DNA of 64,000 nt from the NCBI RefSeq assembly GCF_900156395.1, contig NZ_FTNL01000014.1, positions 1 to 64,000 on the forward strand, read 5' to 3'. A model generated the notes under the pieces. That model worked only from the letters and a program-made list of their open reading frames with translations. It had not been told where the DNA came from and searched no databases. A program made the position numbers and the translations under genes. Below are positions 26,804-37,319 of this stretch, piece after piece. This DNA comes from Fluoribacter gormanii (lineage in GTDB: Bacteria > Pseudomonadota > Gammaproteobacteria > Legionellales > Legionellaceae). Each line of letters opens with the position of its first letter. Positions within the stretch are counted from its first letter, which is position 1.

Positions 26804-27250
26804 TTAGTTTACAACATGCCATGTGCCATCTGGCTGACGACATGCACTACCACGTAATGTTTGTGGCCTACCATCAATAATTGCCTTAGTTAGATACTCA
26901 CGGCAAGGCAAATGCTCGCGATAATAAGTACGAGTGGGTTGCACTGTATAGCTATTTCCAGTGTCTGGATTTGACCAATGAACTGATCTGCCGGTGGGTG
27001 CCGTTTCTAAAGCACGTTGCATTTCCATTCTATCCACTTTATCCATATATTTGCCAATTTGACCACCTAAATATGCACCAGCAATAGCACCACCTGCTGT
27101 TGCTGCCAATTTAGCTGCTGGGCCACCTCCAAATTGACTTCCAATTAATCCGCCAATAACCCCACCTGAGATAGTACCGACATCTTGATGATTCATTGAT
27201 GCACAACCAACTAATAATAAAGACAAAGATGCAACAGCAATTTTTTTCAT
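26804..27250 (-). CDS. RT0821/Lpp0805-family surface lipoprotein (glycine zipper)
   Basis: A 148-residue lipoprotein related to the rickettsial 17-kDa antigen and Lpp0805. The signal KKIAVASLSLLLVGC ends in a lipobox with Cys16. Next comes a glycine-zipper 2TM region (TISGGVIGGLIGSQFGGG and ATAGGAIAGAYLGGQIGKYM), and the C-terminal domain contains VHWSNPDTGNSYTVQPTRTY, PCREYLTKAIIDG and GSACRQPDGTWHVVN. The role is structural or envelope-related and otherwise unknown. Confidence 0.92.
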   Translation of the reverse strand: MKKIAVASLSLLLVGCASMNHQDVGTISGGVIGGLIGSQFGGGPAAKLAATAGGAIAGAYLGGQIGKYMDKVDRMEMQRALETAPTGRSVHWSNPDTGNSYTVQPTRTYYREHLPCREYLTKAIIDGRPQTLRGSACRQPDGTWHVVN

Positions 27251-27330
27251 AACATATCACCCAATTTAAAGGTTATAGAAATCGGTTGTAATTCTATCAT
27301 CACGTTCAGTTATTATCCATAGCTAAATTG

Positions 27331-27390
27331 GCCCTGGACGAACCGAGGTCAAACCTGGGTTAAGGCCCTTAGGACCGGTACTCAGCCTAC
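27331..27390. repeat. Degenerate REP-like element
   Basis: GCCCTGGACGAACCGAGG and AAACCTGGGTTAAGG, ending CTCAGCCTAC. It keeps the outer pattern but has lost much pairing. Confidence 0.4.
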
Positions 27391-27400
27391 ATTATTATTC

Positions 27401-28474
27401 TTAGTCGTGGCGCACTCGCTCAGAGATTTGACACAATAACTCATATCCGGAAGTACCTGCAGCTTTGGCGACTCGCTCAACCAAAATATGTGTCCCCCAA
27501 AGCTCAACAGGTGCCCCAGGTTGTACTTCTGAATGATCGGTCAAATCCACAGCAAGCATATCCATTGATACTCGTCCTACAATAGGCACTTCTTTGCCTT
27601 GGACCCAAACGGGTGTATTTGCCGCTATATGGCGTGGATAACCATCACCATAACCAGCAGCAACAATACCAATAATCGAAGGTTTTTCGCTTTTCCAAAT
27701 CCCACCATACCCAACTTGGGCAAACGGAGGATTATGATAAACAGCACTAATTGCTGAAACAAAACGCATTACAGGAAGTAAACCCAAATCAATCGCAGTC
27801 TGATTAGTGAAAGGAGATACACCATAAAGCATGATACCAGGTCTGACAACATCGGCGTGAGTCTGTGGAAACGAAATAATAGCAGCCGAATTGGCTATAC
27901 TGCGTTGACTAAATCCAGCGACCGAAATACTTTCAAATAAAGCAATTTGTTGGTAATTCTCAATACGTTCTGGCTCATCTGCACAAGCTAAATGAGTCAT
28001 CAAGCCAATTTCTTTATCCACCCAAGGACATGACTGTAAGGCATCCATGACTTCTTGCAGCTCATGCGTTTTAAAACCCAGGCGATGCATGCCCGTATTC
28101 ACTTTAACCCAAAGTTTAATGGGTCTATCTAAAGGGGTATTTAATAACCATTGTACTTGGTGCGGTTGATGAATTACACAACCAAATTGATGCTGAGCCA
28201 CTACCTTAAACTCGTCAGGACTAAATACACCTTGAAAAAGAATGCAATGAGTTCGAATTCCTATTTTACGAAGAACCAGGGCTTCTTCAATACACGCTAC
28301 ACCAAAAGCATCAACATGTCCTTCCAATATTGGCGCGACAACATGTACACCACAGCCATAGGCATTGGCTTTAACCATAGCAATTATTTTCTTGCCTGGA
28401 GCAAAGCGTCTTATCCGCGCTAAATTATGGTGTAATGCATTGGGATCTATCACCAACCTGGTAGGTCTGGACAT
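27401..28474 (-). CDS. alr: Alanine racemase
   Basis: PLP enzyme that interconverts L- and D-alanine for peptidoglycan. The N-terminal TIM barrel carries the PLP lysine K35 in [10 protein letters not shown]; the C-terminal beta domain carries the catalytic Tyr in VGYGGIW and the conserved [13 protein letters not shown]. The length of 357 residues is normal. It starts 1 bp after the dnaB stop; dnaB-alr is a common gammaproteobacterial pair. Confidence 0.96.
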   Translation of the reverse strand: MSRPTRLVIDPNALHHNLARIRRFAPGKKIIAMVKANAYGCGVHVVAPILEGHVDAFGVACIEEALVLRKIGIRTHCILFQGVFSPDEFKVVAQHQFGCVIHQPHQVQWLLNTPLDRPIKLWVKVNTGMHRLGFKTHELQEVMDALQSCPWVDKEIGLMTHLACADEPERIENYQQIALFESISVAGFSQRSIANSAAIISFPQTHADVVRPGIMLYGVSPFTNQTAIDLGLLPVMRFVSAISAVYHNPPFAQVGYGGIWKSEKPSIIGIVAAGYGDGYPRHIAANTPVWVQGKEVPIVGRVSMDMLAVDLTDHSEVQPGAPVELWGTHILVERVAKAAGTSGYELLCQISERVRHD

Positions 28475-28475
28475 C

Positions 28476-29858
28476 TTAATCTACCCCTTGATAACCATTG
28501 TAAGCTAAATCTTCAAAACGAGTGTATTTACCAATAAAGGCAACACGTACCTTACCAATAGGTCCATTTCTTTGTTTCGCTACAATTATTTCTGCTGTTC
28601 CTTTATCAGGACTGTCTTCATTATAGACTTCATCTCGATAAATAAAACAAATTAAATCGGCATCTTGCTCAATTGCTCCAGATTCACGTAAATCTGACAT
28701 GACGGGACGTTTATCTGCGCGTTGCTCCAAACTTCGGTTCAACTGGGATAAAGCAATCACTGGTACCTGTAACTCTTTAGCCAGCGATTTAAGGCTGCGT
28801 GAAATTTCAGAAATTTCAGCCGTTCTGTTATCAGCACCAAAACCTGGTACTTTCATTAATTGTAAATAATCCACCACAATTAGACCAAGATTTCCATGAT
28901 CCTTGGCCAACCGCCGGGCTCGTGCACGCATTTCACCAGGACTTAACGCGGGAGTATCATCGATAAATAAAGGAGCTTCCGAAAGCATATGCACCGCAGA
29001 GGTGACACGCGGCCAATCATCATCATCCAGTTTACCTGTTCTAATTTTATGCTGATCAATGCGTCCTAAAGAAGACATCATCCTCATTGCCAAAGAATCT
29101 GAGGGCATTTCCATAGAAAAAACGAGTACGGGTTTTCCAGATTTAATTGCAGCATGTTCTGCCATATTCATAACTAAAGTTGTTTTACCCATAGAGGGTC
29201 GACCTGCAACAATAACTAAATCAGAAGGCTGCAATCCTGAGGTCATTTCATCTAAATCAGACAAGCCCGTAGCAAGTCCAGTAATGGCATCGCCGTTATG
29301 ATAAAGTGCATCAATTTTTTCCACTGCACGAACCAAAACTGATTTTATATTTTCAGGTCCGCCATCGCCAGCTGTTTGTTCGCCGATAGCAAAAACTCTG
29401 GTTTCGGCCATATCAAGTAGCTCAGGGACTTGCCTGCCCCCAGGATTATATGCCGAATCAGCAATCTCAGTGGCCACAGCAATAAGCTGTCTTTGCACTG
29501 ACTTTTCTCGAACTATATCAGCATAAGCAGATACGTTTGCAACGCTGGGGGTATTATTAGCCAGTTCAAATAAATAGGCTTCACCTCCTGCGTCATCCAA
29601 TTCGTTGTGAGACTTTAATGCATCAAGAAGAGTCACTACATCAAAAGGTTGATCTCTTTTTACCAAAGAAGAAATTGCTCGAAATAAAATTCGATGCTCA
29701 GTGCGATAAAAATCTGCTTCACATAATTTATTGCTGACTTTATCCCAAACTTCATTGTCCAACATTAATCCACCAATGATGGATTGTTCTGCTTCCACTG
29801 AATGAGGTGGGCGCTTTAAAGGATCAACTGTCTTTTTGGAGTTTTGCAGATCATACAT
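28476..29858 (-). CDS. dnaB: Replicative DNA helicase
   Basis: Hexameric helicase of the replication fork. The N-terminal domain begins [18 protein letters not shown]; the RecA-type C-terminal domain has the Walker A loop GRPSMGKTT, Walker [11 protein letters not shown], and the arginine-finger region AKQRNGPIG. The length of 460 residues is typical. There is no intein or insertion. alr follows directly. Confidence 0.97.
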   Translation of the reverse strand: MYDLQNSKKTVDPLKRPPHSVEAEQSIIGGLMLDNEVWDKVSNKLCEADFYRTEHRILFRAISSLVKRDQPFDVVTLLDALKSHNELDDAGGEAYLFELANNTPSVANVSAYADIVREKSVQRQLIAVATEIADSAYNPGGRQVPELLDMAETRVFAIGEQTAGDGGPENIKSVLVRAVEKIDALYHNGDAITGLATGLSDLDEMTSGLQPSDLVIVAGRPSMGKTTLVMNMAEHAAIKSGKPVLVFSMEMPSDSLAMRMMSSLGRIDQHKIRTGKLDDDDWPRVTSAVHMLSEAPLFIDDTPALSPGEMRARARRLAKDHGNLGLIVVDYLQLMKVPGFGADNRTAEISEISRSLKSLAKELQVPVIALSQLNRSLEQRADKRPVMSDLRESGAIEQDADLICFIYRDEVYNEDSPDKGTAEIIVAKQRNGPIGKVRVAFIGKYTRFEDLAYNGYQGVD

Positions 29859-29963
29859 GGTAGTGACGTAATGAGAATTTGGAACGATGCTTATTGTAAT
29901 GATCTTTTAAATGGATGTCACCCCGAACAACCGGGCAAAAATCATACTTTCATTGAATTACAT

Positions 29964-30003
29964 CTTTTTTTGTCATTCCCACCTACGCGGGAATGACAAA
30001 AAA
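29964..30003. terminator. Palindromic repeat, likely bidirectional terminator
   Basis: TTTTTTTGTCATTCCC and GGGAATGACAAAAAA flank ACCTACGC: a strong stem with T-runs on both strands. It lies 17 bp after the stop of the DUF2147 gene on the minus strand. The core is shared with the inner arms of the MITE at 58723-58858. Confidence 0.75.
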
Positions 30004-30020
30004 TAAATTTTGTTTGCCAA

Positions 30021-30458
30021 TTATTGCTTTTGCCAAACTTGAGTACGACCTAATAAAGAAATACCTACATATCCTCGAACCAAGAGTTTATTGCCTTGGA
30101 CAGTGAGCTTGGCACGATAGACTTTACCTGACTTGGGATCTAATATTGACCCGCCGCCCCATTCATTATCGCCTTCGTTTTTCAATCCCCACATAAACTG
30201 CAATCCTTGGATTTTCTTACCTTTAAATCCACCAGGACATTTCTCACAAATACCAGTATCACCTGGTTGAGGAAATACCTTGTTAATAACTGCGTTTAAT
30301 GTGCCTCCAGACTCACTAATGGTAACAACCGCTCTTTTCTTACCTGTTTTATCATCAATTGTTACCCAGGTACCTACCGGTGCTTGAGATGCGGCAAGTG
30401 CTGCAGGCAAATAAATTACGGCAACAAAAAAACCACAAGCTAGCTTCCATAAGTTCAT
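30021..30458 (-). CDS. DUF2147 exported protein
   Basis: A 145-residue periplasmic protein counting from the ATG at 30458, which has GGAGAAAAAT upstream and opens a clean signal peptide (MNLWKLACGFFVAVIYLPAA). The longer frame to 30482 lacks this. The mature part begins PVGTWVTIDDKTGKKRAVV and includes NKVFPQPGDTGICEKCPGG, LQFMWGLK and GGSILDPKSGKVYRAKL, all typical of DUF2147. It is probably a lipocalin-like beta barrel of unknown ligand. A Cys pair (C-x2-C) is present. Confidence 0.88.
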   Translation of the reverse strand: MNLWKLACGFFVAVIYLPAALAASQAPVGTWVTIDDKTGKKRAVVTISESGGTLNAVINKVFPQPGDTGICEKCPGGFKGKKIQGLQFMWGLKNEGDNEWGGGSILDPKSGKVYRAKLTVQGNKLLVRGYVGISLLGRTQVWQKQ

Positions 30459-30572
30459 ATTTTTCTCCATGTTTACAATCATTTATAGCTTATGCCATGA
30501 TCGAAAACTATGCCAGTTCTAAATAGAATATATTTCTATATTGAGTGTTTATGTTGGATAAAATAAAGCACC

Positions 30573-30657
30573 TTAGCCAAGGAGCAGTGCTGCAGAACCC
30601 AGTTTTTGGACATGAGCGATCATCTCAATCCTAAGTCATCTGCACTGCCCCAGGCAT
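30573..30657. repeat. Diverged REP-like palindrome
   Basis: TTAGCCAAGGAGCAGTGC and GCACTGCCCCAGGCATAA face each other, with AGAACCCAG inside. It lies between the helicase and DUF2147 genes. Confidence 0.55.
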
Positions 30658-30681
30658 AAGAGGAATAACATCGACTCATAT

Positions 30682-33600
30682 TTAGGTTAGCGGCATAAAA
30701 AATTGCTCTACATCCTCTTCACTTAAAGTCATTGCTTTAGCAGGATCAGCAGATAAAATACCTTCTACTAATAATCTCTTCTTCTCTTGCATCCCTAAAA
30801 TGGCTTCCTCTACGGTGCCCGAAGTAATTAACTTATAGACAAATACTGGATTTTCCTGGCCTATGCGATGTGTTCGATCGGTCGCTTGATCTTCTACTGC
30901 TGGATTCCACCAGGGATCATAATGAATTACTGTGTCAGCACGCGTTAAGTTAAGTCCAGTACCTCCTGCTTTCAAGCTGATAAGGAAAACAGGCGTTTTT
31001 CCTTCTTGAAATTTTTCCACCATTGCTTGCCGATGTACCGTCTGGCCTGTTAACTTTAAGTAATCATAATTTCGTGTACGCAATTCTTCTTCAATTAATT
31101 GCAACATCGAAGTAAATTGTGAAAAAACCAAAACGCGTCTTCCCTCGCCCACCAAATTCTCTAATAAATCCATTAGAGCCTCGAGCTTTGCAGAAGTTCC
31201 ATAGGCTATTTCTGCCTCTGGTAATGATAATAACCTGGGATCACAACAAACTTGGCGTAATTTCAGCAGTGCATCCAGAAGAAGAATATGGCTTTTACCT
31301 AATCCTTGTTTGGCAATGGCATCACGAACTTTTTTCTCCATACTCATACGAATCGCTTCATAAAGATCCCGCTGGGGGCCAAGAATCTCTATAGTACGGG
31401 TCATTTCTGTTTTTGGAGGCAATTCACGAGCCACCTGATTTTTGGTTCTTCTCAATATGAAAGGTTGTACTCTTTTAGTTAATACTTCTCGCCTACCCAA
31501 ATCTGCATATTTCTCAATAGGAGTTCTGAACCAAAGCCTAAATTGTTTTGCATCGCCAAGTAAACCAGGCATTAGGAAATGAAATAAAGACCATAACTCA
31601 CCCAAATGATTTTCCAAAGGTGTACCGGTCAAACATAAACGATGGTTAGCATGTAGCTGCTGGATAATTTGCGTCGTTTTAGTGCGCGCGTTTTTTATAA
31701 ATTGTGCTTCATCCAATATAAGGTAATAAAAAGAATAAGCTATAAACTTATCTTTATCACGTTGTATTAATCCATAAGTAGAAACAACAATATCATAGTC
31801 ATCAAAATTATCCTGATGACGTTCCGAACCATGATAAATTAAAACCTTTAATTGGGGAGTAAAACGTTTTGCTTCAGCCTGCCAATTTCCAACAAGACTG
31901 GTTGGAGCAACAATTAAAGTGGCTGTTTTTATACGACCTTGTTCCTTTTCATATTGTAAATGAGCCAAGGTTTGTACTGTTTTACCCAAGCCCATATCAT
32001 CGGCGAGAATTCCACTAAAATGACTTGTTCGCAAAAATTGCAACCAATTCAATCCATCGCGTTGATAATCCCGCAAATGAGCATCTAATCCGGCGGGAGG
32101 TTGAACTTCAGGAATCTGAGTTAATTGAGAAAGTTGTCTTATTTGCTCTCTTAAGGTTTCCGCTCCTTGCCAACGTGTTTTAGTTGCGGCAATAGCTAAT
32201 TCTGCCTCTCGCATGAGAATAAGTTGATATTTATTAATTTGTACCTGTTGGTTTTCATCTATATGACGCAAGCCAAATTGCAGCAGCAAACGAACTAAAG
32301 GCTTAATTCGTCCCATTTCTAACTGCAAGGCCCTGCCATCATGCAAGGGTAGTTTAACTAATTGGGTATCCGGCAGATTATCTAAATCGTTACCACTGTA
32401 ACGATGAATCAAATCGGCTACCAAAGGTACAATACTGACTGGTTTACCCTCAACCAAAATTCCCAATTGGTATGAGAAAAAATCGGTTGTATTTTCATAT
32501 AGATCTGAGTACCACTCTACATCATCAGCATGAACCACTTCTTGATACAAAGAACTAATGCACTCGACTTGCCAGTCACGACTTTTTAACTCTGGCACTA
32601 ATTGGCTGTAAAGAAATTCCAAATCTGCCAAGACGTTAATATTCTGCAAAACAAAATCAAATTGTTTTACTTTTTCCCCTTGTTCATATTCCCAAGCTCT
32701 TGGCACTCTTAACCCAAGTATGTTTTGTACTTCTTCCCATTTTGATTTCTCAAAATCCCTATCACGTTTATATTCAATTAAAACTCCTTCCTGCTGGCAA
32801 ACGACTGTATCACACTCTTCAGAAGCAGGGATCTTTAAACCTGCATAATCAAAAACAATCTGCGCGGTAAATAAGGCATGCAATTCTTCCTTGGTATCAT
32901 AAAACCAGGAGGATTCTTTACCATGCTCACTTATGGCATCCAGGATGATAACTGGTACTGGGGTAACTTTTCGAACCTCGCGTTCTTTAAAAACTTGCGG
33001 CATGGGGAATTCAGGACATGTTTGAGCCATTTTATTAGCTAATAATTCGGTCTGATCGATTGGGATTGGTGGTGCTTCCAATAAATAGCCTAATTGCTTT
33101 ATTGGATATGGGGTAATTAAACGCCCGATTTTGCTTTCAAAACAATTAAAATACCAACTTTCATCCAACAATAAAGGCTCTAGTACTTTTCCTTCATGCA
33201 TTAATAACAAATTTTGACTGCCATTATGTGATAACACCCATTCACAGCTACCTTGAATAGGCTCGCTTAAGTGAATTGGTTCATCCTGATTTTGTATAAA
33301 AAAAGCTCTTCCAGTGGCAACAACCCTCTCTAATAATTCGCTGTTACGAATAATTAATGTATCAAACCAACCTGAAACACCGCATTTAAAGAGCAGCAGC
33401 GCTACCAGCTCATTATCATCATCAATAAAATGTTGCTTTTTGGAATCAGAAAGACTATTAAATGGAATCATTTTTCCATAGCCGCCACGTTTTAATAACT
33501 TGGCTAAAGCTAATTTAATAGCGACTCGATGCTCATAGCCATCAAGTCTTAGCTCTATGAGATAAACTAAATGATGCGTCACTTCAGGTGCTGTCACTAC

Positions 33601-33957
33601 AGCCGCTTCTTGGGCTCGCAAATTTTTCAACCAGCTGTCGAGTCTTCTGTTTAATTTTGCACCAGATCCGGATTGGGAATTTCCTATTTCTCTATCACGC
33701 AAAGCAAAGAGACAAGCAGCAGCATGTTTACAATTATATTGATACGCACAAGTACAATGCGCTAATTTCTTTGGCCAAGCCTTCAAATCCATATGTACAT
33801 CATAGATCTGACTTGAACTGCCTTTGACTCGTCCTTTTAACAATCCATCACTAAAACGAATATTGAGCACATGTCCATTTTCAAAATACTCTTGACCACG
33901 CAACAATATTTTGGCTTCAAAGACTTCTGGCATTTTTGAGAGTGCTTCATTTAACAT
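30682..33957 (-). CDS. SWIM zinc-finger SNF2/Swi2-type ATPase
   Basis: A 1091-residue helicase-like protein. The N-terminus has a SWIM zinc finger (C68-x-C70-x5-C76-x-H78). A middle part of about 450 residues without a clear family follows. The C-terminal half is a full SNF2 motor: DDMGLGKTVQT (Walker A), DEAQ box in LILDEAQFIKN, LTGTPLENHLGELWSLF, VFSQFTSMLQ, and LISLKAGGTGLNLTRAD with the final DRTHRIGQ motif. Such bacterial HepA/Rad54-like proteins probably remodel protein-DNA complexes; the substrate is unknown. It is transcribed alone. Confidence 0.9.
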   Translation of the reverse strand: MLNEALSKMPEVFEAKILLRGQEYFENGHVLNIRFSDGLLKGRVKGSSSQIYDVHMDLKAWPKKLAHCTCAYQYNCKHAAACLFALRDREIGNSQSGSGAKLNRRLDSWLKNLRAQEAAVVTAPEVTHHLVYLIELRLDGYEHRVAIKLALAKLLKRGGYGKMIPFNSLSDSKKQHFIDDDNELVALLLFKCGVSGWFDTLIIRNSELLERVVATGRAFFIQNQDEPIHLSEPIQGSCEWVLSHNGSQNLLLMHEGKVLEPLLLDESWYFNCFESKIGRLITPYPIKQLGYLLEAPPIPIDQTELLANKMAQTCPEFPMPQVFKEREVRKVTPVPVIILDAISEHGKESSWFYDTKEELHALFTAQIVFDYAGLKIPASEECDTVVCQQEGVLIEYKRDRDFEKSKWEEVQNILGLRVPRAWEYEQGEKVKQFDFVLQNINVLADLEFLYSQLVPELKSRDWQVECISSLYQEVVHADDVEWYSDLYENTTDFFSYQLGILVEGKPVSIVPLVADLIHRYSGNDLDNLPDTQLVKLPLHDGRALQLEMGRIKPLVRLLLQFGLRHIDENQQVQINKYQLILMREAELAIAATKTRWQGAETLREQIRQLSQLTQIPEVQPPAGLDAHLRDYQRDGLNWLQFLRTSHFSGILADDMGLGKTVQTLAHLQYEKEQGRIKTATLIVAPTSLVGNWQAEAKRFTPQLKVLIYHGSERHQDNFDDYDIVVSTYGLIQRDKDKFIAYSFYYLILDEAQFIKNARTKTTQIIQQLHANHRLCLTGTPLENHLGELWSLFHFLMPGLLGDAKQFRLWFRTPIEKYADLGRREVLTKRVQPFILRRTKNQVARELPPKTEMTRTIEILGPQRDLYEAIRMSMEKKVRDAIAKQGLGKSHILLLDALLKLRQVCCDPRLLSLPEAEIAYGTSAKLEALMDLLENLVGEGRRVLVFSQFTSMLQLIEEELRTRNYDYLKLTGQTVHRQAMVEKFQEGKTPVFLISLKAGGTGLNLTRADTVIHYDPWWNPAVEDQATDRTHRIGQENPVFVYKLITSGTVEEAILGMQEKKRLLVEGILSADPAKAMTLSEEDVEQFFMPLT

Positions 33958-34047
33958 AAATGTGTTTTTTACTGGACAAAGGATCTATTTTAGTCAATTT
34001 TTAAATTAATTAACAATTTTATCTTTAAATTAAAGATTCTTTGCATA

Positions 34048-34184
34048 AGGCTCTGTTGACAATTTGCCAGATTAAGACAAAATGATGAGAATTTAGAGCA
34101 CCCGAAATACACAAAATATGTGAGAATCGAAGCGTGTGAAATCTCATCATTTTAACCAAGATGGTAGCGTTGTCAACAGACCCT
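34048..34184. mobile_element. MITE-like element, about 137 bp
   Basis: The ends are imperfect inverted repeats: left AGGCTCTGTTGACAA (34048-34062) and the reverse complement of the right end AGGGTCTGTTGACAA (34170-34184), and further in AAAATGATGAGA on both sides (left 34079-34090). The interior is too short to encode anything. The GG(C/G)TCTGTTGACAA tip recalls IS6-like ends, but the parent element is not present. It lies just upstream of nadE and may affect its promoter. Confidence 0.7.
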
Positions 34185-34221
34185 GCTTTATCGAACATTG
34201 GGTCTTTTTAGAGTATATATA

Positions 34222-35820
34222 ATGCAGAATAAGCTTGCTGTACTTATGGCACAAATCAATCCTACAGTAGGTGCCTTAACGTCCAACAGAGATAAAATTA
34301 TAGAGATTATAAAAAGCAACCAAGAAGAGCACAATGTAATTCTCTTTCCTGAACTGGCTTTAACAGGTTATCCCCCAGAAGATTTACTTTTTCGCACGGA
34401 ATTTCAAGAGGCAGTTAACGAGCATTTAAAACTAATACAAGCTGCAACAAAAGATAGCTATGTTCTGGTAGGGCATCCTGGTCGTAACCAAAAACAACTT
34501 TACAATAGTGTGAGTATTTTTCATATGGGGCAAAAAGTTGCTGAATATCACAAGCAAAATTTACCCAACTATGAAATTTTTGACGAGGCACGTTATTTTA
34601 CTCCTGGCAAAAAAAATCCATGTATTCTGGATATAAATCACTACAAAGTGGGAGTATTGATTTGTGAAGATTTATGGCATCCAGGCCCCACCGAAGATTT
34701 GATAGAGAATGGAATTTCTGTTCTGCTCATTTTGAATGCATCTCCATTTGATTGCGGCAAATACCACAAAAGAGAATCGCTTTTAAAATTTTATGCAAAA
34801 CGAGGTGTATCCATAATCTATGTGAACCAAATTGGTGGCCAGGATGAACTATTATTTGATGGCCAGTCATTAGCGATTGACTCACAAGGTACCGTTTGCG
34901 CTCGCGCCCCTGCATTTAAGGAAGATTTACGCACTGTTGAGATTCAAGGAAACTTAATTAAGGGTACTGTGTCTCCCCTTCTTAAGTTTGAACCATTAAT
35001 CTATGACGCATTAGTTTGCGGTACTCGAGATTATGTAAATAAAAATCATTTTCCTGGGGTTCTGGTTGGACTTTCAGGTGGAATCGATTCGGCATTAACT
35101 TTAACTGTAGCAGTAGATGCTTTGGGAGCAGATCGAGTTCATGCCGTGCTTATGCCTTCGCGTTATACTGCGCCAATCAGTAATGAAGATGCATTAGCTC
35201 AAATAGAAAAATTGAATATATCGCACTCCATCCTATCGATTGAACCCGCTTTTAAAGCATTGATGACCACCTTAGAACCAGTATTTGCAGGACTATCTCC
35301 TGATACCACTGAAGAAAATATTCAAGCACGCATTCGTGGTTTATTAATTATGGCGTTGTCTAACAAGACAGGAAAAATGGTACTCACAACTTCGAATAAA
35401 AGTGAATCCGCTGTGGGCTACGCTACATTATATGGAGACATGGCCGGAGGATTTGCAGTATTAAAAGATGTACTTAAAACCCAGGTTTATGCGCTTGCAC
35501 ATTACCGCAATAGTCTCTCAGATATCATTCCTGAACGCGTTCTAACCCGTCCCCCATCAGCGGAATTAAGAGCAGATCAGACAGATCAGGATAGCTTGCC
35601 TGACTATGAGATATTAGATGCAATCATTGTTGCGTATATGGAACAGTACTGTACACCCGAAGAAATCATTAAACAGGGTTTTTCTGCAGAAACAGTAACG
35701 AAAGTGATTCAATTGATCAAGCGCAATGAATATAAACGCCGTCAATCGGCACCGGGAATTAAAATTAGCCCAACTGCTTTTGGAAAAGACTGGCGCTATC
35801 CAATCACCAATGGTTTTTAA
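34222..35820 (+). CDS. nadE: Glutamine-dependent NAD+ synthetase
   Basis: Amidates nicotinic acid adenine dinucleotide to NAD+ with glutamine as ammonia source. The N-terminal nitrilase-type amidase has Glu in FPELALTGYPPEDLL, Lys in YHKQNLPN and the nucleophile Cys in GVLICEDLWHP. The C-terminal synthetase has the PP-loop LSGGIDSALT and TSNKSESAVGYATLYGDMAG. I chose the ATG at 34222 (MQNKLAVLMAQINP), the usual family start; a TTG at 34198 would add eight residues. The product is 532 residues. Confidence 0.95.
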   Translation: MQNKLAVLMAQINPTVGALTSNRDKIIEIIKSNQEEHNVILFPELALTGYPPEDLLFRTEFQEAVNEHLKLIQAATKDSYVLVGHPGRNQKQLYNSVSIFHMGQKVAEYHKQNLPNYEIFDEARYFTPGKKNPCILDINHYKVGVLICEDLWHPGPTEDLIENGISVLLILNASPFDCGKYHKRESLLKFYAKRGVSIIYVNQIGGQDELLFDGQSLAIDSQGTVCARAPAFKEDLRTVEIQGNLIKGTVSPLLKFEPLIYDALVCGTRDYVNKNHFPGVLVGLSGGIDSALTLTVAVDALGADRVHAVLMPSRYTAPISNEDALAQIEKLNISHSILSIEPAFKALMTTLEPVFAGLSPDTTEENIQARIRGLLIMALSNKTGKMVLTTSNKSESAVGYATLYGDMAGGFAVLKDVLKTQVYALAHYRNSLSDIIPERVLTRPPSAELRADQTDQDSLPDYEILDAIIVAYMEQYCTPEEIIKQGFSAETVTKVIQLIKRNEYKRRQSAPGIKISPTAFGKDWRYPITNGF

Positions 35821-35894
35821 AATGTGCAAATTGCGAAATTAAAATCATTATTCATTTGGCCCCGCGGTTTGCTCACACACCCGGGGCATAAATA

Positions 35895-37319
35895 TTAACC
35901 ATTAGTAAAAGATTTAGTTTCAACTATTGCTGATTGTTCCGCAGCAATTTTACGTTGTTGCCAAAAATTGGGTAATTGCGAAAGCGCTTCATATCTACTC
36001 TTGTCTAACTTGTTAGAAGTGTTTTCTGTAGTAGTATCTTTAACAACTTCTTCCTTAGATAAAGTAGGCTTTTGGGTAGTTATATTTTCTATTCGAGTTT
36101 TCATATGTTGCTCGATAAGCGCAAATTGCTTCAAGTTTATCCGGCCTTGACCCGGAGCTGTTTTTTTCATCTCATCAGCTGCTTCTGGCTTATGCTTTTT
36201 ATTTTGCAATATCTGAGAAAACATACTATTCATTTTATCCAGTTTCGATGAAGCAATTGATTGAGCCGTGTTCAATTGCAATAAATATGCTTTTAATTGC
36301 AAGACATCTGCATCTTTAAATGCTCCTTTCTGAGTAGCCAACCAGGAATCCAGCTTGGGATAATCAGTTAATGAAATTTTATTTGCACTACCCATACTGT
36401 TAATCCACCAAAGGCTTGTCCCTTCTTTTTCTGTATGTCGTAAAACAAAAGTTGAAGTAACACCTTTTACAGCAAGATCTTCGTTAGTTAATGCAAGGTT
36501 TGTTTTGGGATTCTCTGGATTGATGAGTAATTGAACTTTAGCAAGGTATTCTTCTCTTGCTTTGAGGCATTCTCGTTTAATTTGTTTTAAATGCACAGAA
36601 TTTAATTTTTCTATGTCTCGTTTTTCAAATGTGGCCAGCTTCTGTGACAACTCTTCACTCGGAGTCAGAGGATAGGCTTCTCCAGTTGCATCAACCCAAG
36701 AAAGATGCCATTGAGAATTTTTATAACTTAAAGTAAAAGCAACTTTATCTTGTTGTGTGGATTGCTCTTTTGCAGTGGCAAGATTATTAAAAACCACCAC
36801 GTTTTCGACTGCTTGAAGTGCTTTTTGAAGTGCTGCTTGACGTTCAATTTCTCGATTTTTCTTGTCTTCCAATGTCGCCTTATATTGAGCCATAAAGCTA
36901 TTAATCTCTATTAATACTTCTTCTTTAAGCTCCATAATAAATTTAGGGAGCTGATCGTCATCAACGACTTGATAGTCGGGGACCGCATCGATTAATTCAA
37001 CAAAGAGGAAATAATTATAGGAGCTGTTTACATTCCATTCACCATCGCTAATCATGAGCTTTAACTCTTGCAATCGAGTATAAGCATCGGGGAAGTCTTT
37101 CATCACATTAATTGATTGTTCAATTTTTTCACCACGAGTTCTGGTGTACTGATATACCCAACCTGTTAGCCATGATTTCACGGGACGCTCATAATTCTTT
37201 TCTGCTCTTTGAGCAATAGCTACTATTTTTTTGCGTCCTTCTTCTGACTCATTTGCAATTATAGCTACTACTTGCTCAACAAATTCTTTGGGTATTTTCA
37301 ATGATTTTTTTTTTGGCAT
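35895..37319 (-). CDS. Unrecognised effector-like protein with two internal repeats
   Basis: A soluble, charged protein of 474 residues from the ATG at 37319, chosen because AAAGGAGTTTC lies just upstream; an ATG six codons earlier (37337) has no ribosome site. Two units resemble each other: FTLSYKNSQWHLSWVDATGE and FVLRHTEKEGTSLWWINSMG, each followed by a Pro/Leu turn, a helix with L-A-T and a hydrophobic helix (spaced about 96 residues apart). Other parts are helical and Lys/Glu-rich. No enzyme motif is seen. Soluble proteins with repeated modules of this kind are common among Dot/Icm substrates, but I cannot name a family. Confidence 0.6.
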   Translation of the reverse strand: MPKKKSLKIPKEFVEQVVAIIANESEEGRKKIVAIAQRAEKNYERPVKSWLTGWVYQYTRTRGEKIEQSINVMKDFPDAYTRLQELKLMISDGEWNVNSSYNYFLFVELIDAVPDYQVVDDDQLPKFIMELKEEVLIEINSFMAQYKATLEDKKNREIERQAALQKALQAVENVVVFNNLATAKEQSTQQDKVAFTLSYKNSQWHLSWVDATGEAYPLTPSEELSQKLATFEKRDIEKLNSVHLKQIKRECLKAREEYLAKVQLLINPENPKTNLALTNEDLAVKGVTSTFVLRHTEKEGTSLWWINSMGSANKISLTDYPKLDSWLATQKGAFKDADVLQLKAYLLQLNTAQSIASSKLDKMNSMFSQILQNKKHKPEAADEMKKTAPGQGRINLKQFALIEQHMKTRIENITTQKPTLSKEEVVKDTTTENTSNKLDKSRYEALSQLPNFWQQRKIAAEQSAIVETKSFTNG

